Below, in pieces: positions 63,601-64,000 of a stretch of DNA of 64,000 nucleotides. The translations under genes were made by a program, and so were the position numbers. Each line of letters opens with the position of its first letter. The stretch's first letter is position 1. This DNA is from Serinicoccus sediminis. Lineage in GTDB: Bacteria > Actinomycetota > Actinomycetes > Actinomycetales > Dermatophilaceae. The notes under the pieces were generated by a model, which was not told the origin of the DNA, did no database searches, and saw nothing but the letters and a program-made list of their open reading frames with translations. Location: positions 124,001-188,000 of the forward strand of contig NZ_SDVA01000006.1 of NCBI RefSeq assembly GCF_004153545.1. The letters run 5' to 3'.

Positions 63601-64000
63601 GGCCTCTCCCAGCTGCACCAGCTGCGCGGGCGGGTCGGCCGTGGTCGGGAGCGGGCCTACGCCTACTTCCTCTACCCCCCGGAGAAGCCGCTCACCGAGA
63701 CGGCCGTGGACCGGCTGCAGACGATCGCCGCGCACACCGACCTCGGGGCCGGCATCGCGGTGGCGATGAAGGACCTCGAGATCCGCGGCGCCGGCAACCT
63801 GCTCGGTGGCGAGCAGTCCGGGCACATCGAGGGCGTCGGCTTCGACCTCTACGTCCGGCTCGTCGGCGAGGCCGTGTCGGCCTTCAAGGGCGAGGGCCAG
63901 GCGCCCCCCGCCGAGGTCAAGATCGAGCTCCCCGTCGACGCCCACCTGCCGCACGACTACGTCCCGGGGGAGCGGTTGCGGCTCGAGGCCTACCGCAAGC
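60700..64000 (+). CDS. mfd: Transcription-repair coupling factor Mfd (3' end outside the window)
   Basis: About 1100 residues are visible of a protein usually 1150-1230 long; the end is cut by the window. The N-terminal UvrB-like region (1-480) is followed by the RNA-polymerase-interaction domain with [13 protein letters not shown]. The SF2 translocase core has Walker [10 protein letters not shown] (about 705), DEEQ box IDEEQRFG (about 804), SATPIPRT and [16 protein letters not shown]. The TRCF domain begins near the cut. Mfd removes RNA polymerase stalled at lesions and recruits UvrA. ATG at 60700 has GAGGT 8 nt upstream; an in-frame GTG at 60685 is less likely. Confidence 0.96.
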   Translation, partial: MPLAPLLAALRTQTEVAAVLEARARGEQAVEVSAAPGMHPSLVALLATGEGEGLAAGSASDAPDLRPAPLLAVTATGREADDLVTMLGELLPGGPDVVAGFPSWETLPHERLSPRSDTVGHRLSTLRRLAHPDLTGHDPATGPVRVVVASVRALLQPLVRGLGELVPVALRAGEDRPLTEVVEALAAAAYTRVDMVERRGEFAVRGGILDVFPPTEEHPVRVEFWGDTVEEVRWFKVADQRSLEIAGHGLYAPPCREVLITDAVRARAAELVDVLPGAEDLLAKIAEGIAVEGMESLAPALVDGMETLVDVLPAGAGVVVLDPERVRTRAHDLVRTSEEFMQAGWAAAAGGGAAVPIDLQQVLGTASSWSLAEMRGHALGSGRPWWSLSAFAADESLEEFVDATSGEPSGGDGELALHTLDVPSAPATAYRSDVDAIVADARGWLARGRPVVVALDGPGLARRVGEVLTEHEVAHQVLERLDALGEDPLPTDRVVVSTGRVGHGFLLGEDGLVLLGESDLTGQQGTGGSTKDMRRMPSRRRQQVDPLQLRPGDHVVHEQHGVGRFVEMAQRQVQGATREYVVLEYAPSKRGHPGDRLYLPTDQLDQLTKYVGGEAPTLHRLGGADWQKTKSRARKHVRQIAAELIRLYSARQATQGHAFGPDSPWQRELEDAFAFVETPDQLVSIEEVKADMEKTVPMDRLISGDVGYGKTEIAVRAAFKAIQDGKQVAVLVPTTLLVQQHFQTFSERYAQFPVTVRALSRFQSDKQAKEVVDGIKDGSVDLVIGTHRILGSTVRFKDLGLVIIDEEQRFGVEHKEQLKALRTDVDVLAMSATPIPRTLEMAITGIREMSTLATPPEERHPVLTFVGGYDEKQIAAAVRRELLREGQVFFVHNKVSSIEKVASRLRDLVPEARVETAHGQMGEHRLEQVVLDFWERRFDVLVCTTIVETGLDISNANTLIVDRADSFGLSQLHQLRGRVGRGRERAYAYFLYPPEKPLTETAVDRLQTIAAHTDLGAGIAVAMKDLEIRGAGNLLGGEQSGHIEGVGFDLYVRLVGEAVSAFKGEGQAPPAEVKIELPVDAHLPHDYVPGERLRLEAYRK

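Overview
This 64-kb window is chromosomal DNA from a very GC-rich Gram-positive bacterium. The codon use, the FtsZ-era 'actinobacterial' gene order (pmt, rsmI, metG, tatD, rsmA, ispE, ABC-F ATPase, glmU, prs, rplY, pth, mfd), a menaquinone-type five-helix SdhC, a Pmt protein mannosyltransferase, a DtxR-type iron regulator and many leaderless promoters point to Actinomycetota. A member of Micrococcales near Intrasporangiaceae/Ornithinimicrobiaceae is my inference; the order-level call is firm and the family is a guess. I see no insertion sequence, prophage, CRISPR array or rRNA. The window is ordinary core chromosome with some accessory genes.

Layout. 1-4800: DtxR-type regulator, a c-di-AMP riboswitch ahead of an NlpC/P60 wall hydrolase, and three overlapping short-chain dehydrogenases. 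4800-8300: two CNNM/CorC-type membrane proteins (minus strand) and a crcB fluoride-channel pair. 8300-17900: an SbcD/SbcC-like (YhaO/YhaN) nuclease pair, OsmC, SRPBCC protein, tRNA-Arg(CCT), a voltage-sensor-like membrane protein, a GyrI-like protein, FUSC-type exporter, UBP zinc finger and MFS transporter. 17900-26320: a large helicase-like protein with broken ATPase motifs, a small protein, a 5 x 22-bp repeat, mscL, a SAF protein, an FmdB/Ruc-like zinc ribbon and a penicillin acylase-family hydrolase. 26320-30630: 5-formyl-THF cyclo-ligase, then moeA-moaC-GNAT and a membrane protein, an arrangement resembling the corynebacterial Glp/GlpR locus. 30630-41750: tRNA-Ala(CGC), ornithine carbamoyltransferase, two bacterial-PH membrane proteins, a TPR protein, pmt, sdhCAB, rsmI and two membrane proteins. 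41950-44770: a four-repeat peptidoglycan-binding protein, and a SigE-family sigma factor with its probable anti-sigma. 45000-64000: metG, tatD, rsmA, ispE, ABC-F, MarR, tRNA-Gln(TTG), TetR, glmU, prs, rplY, pth, pspA, a TPM-domain protein and mfd (cut by the window end).

How the genes work together. Cell-envelope building and protection recur: wall hydrolase under c-di-AMP control, MscL, Pmt, GlmU (UDP-GlcNAc), IspE (isoprenoids), PspA and TPM proteins. Translation upkeep is the other theme (MetRS, RsmA, RsmI, L25, Pth, three tRNAs). Energy metabolism is represented by succinate dehydrogenase.

Global signals. (1) At least fifteen genes have a TANNNT -10 hexamer ending 6-8 nt before the start codon, so they are probably transcribed as leaderless mRNAs; this also decides several starts. 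(2) The octamer GGTATGCC/GGCATACC occurs at least 23 times by eye, in all reading frames and both strands, about ten times what base composition predicts. Other points of interest are the helicase-like protein without Walker lysine, an S4-bearing membrane protein without a selectivity filter, a 58-bp palindrome between pth and pspA, and a 3 x 32-bp repeat abutting an oversized tRNA-Gln gene.
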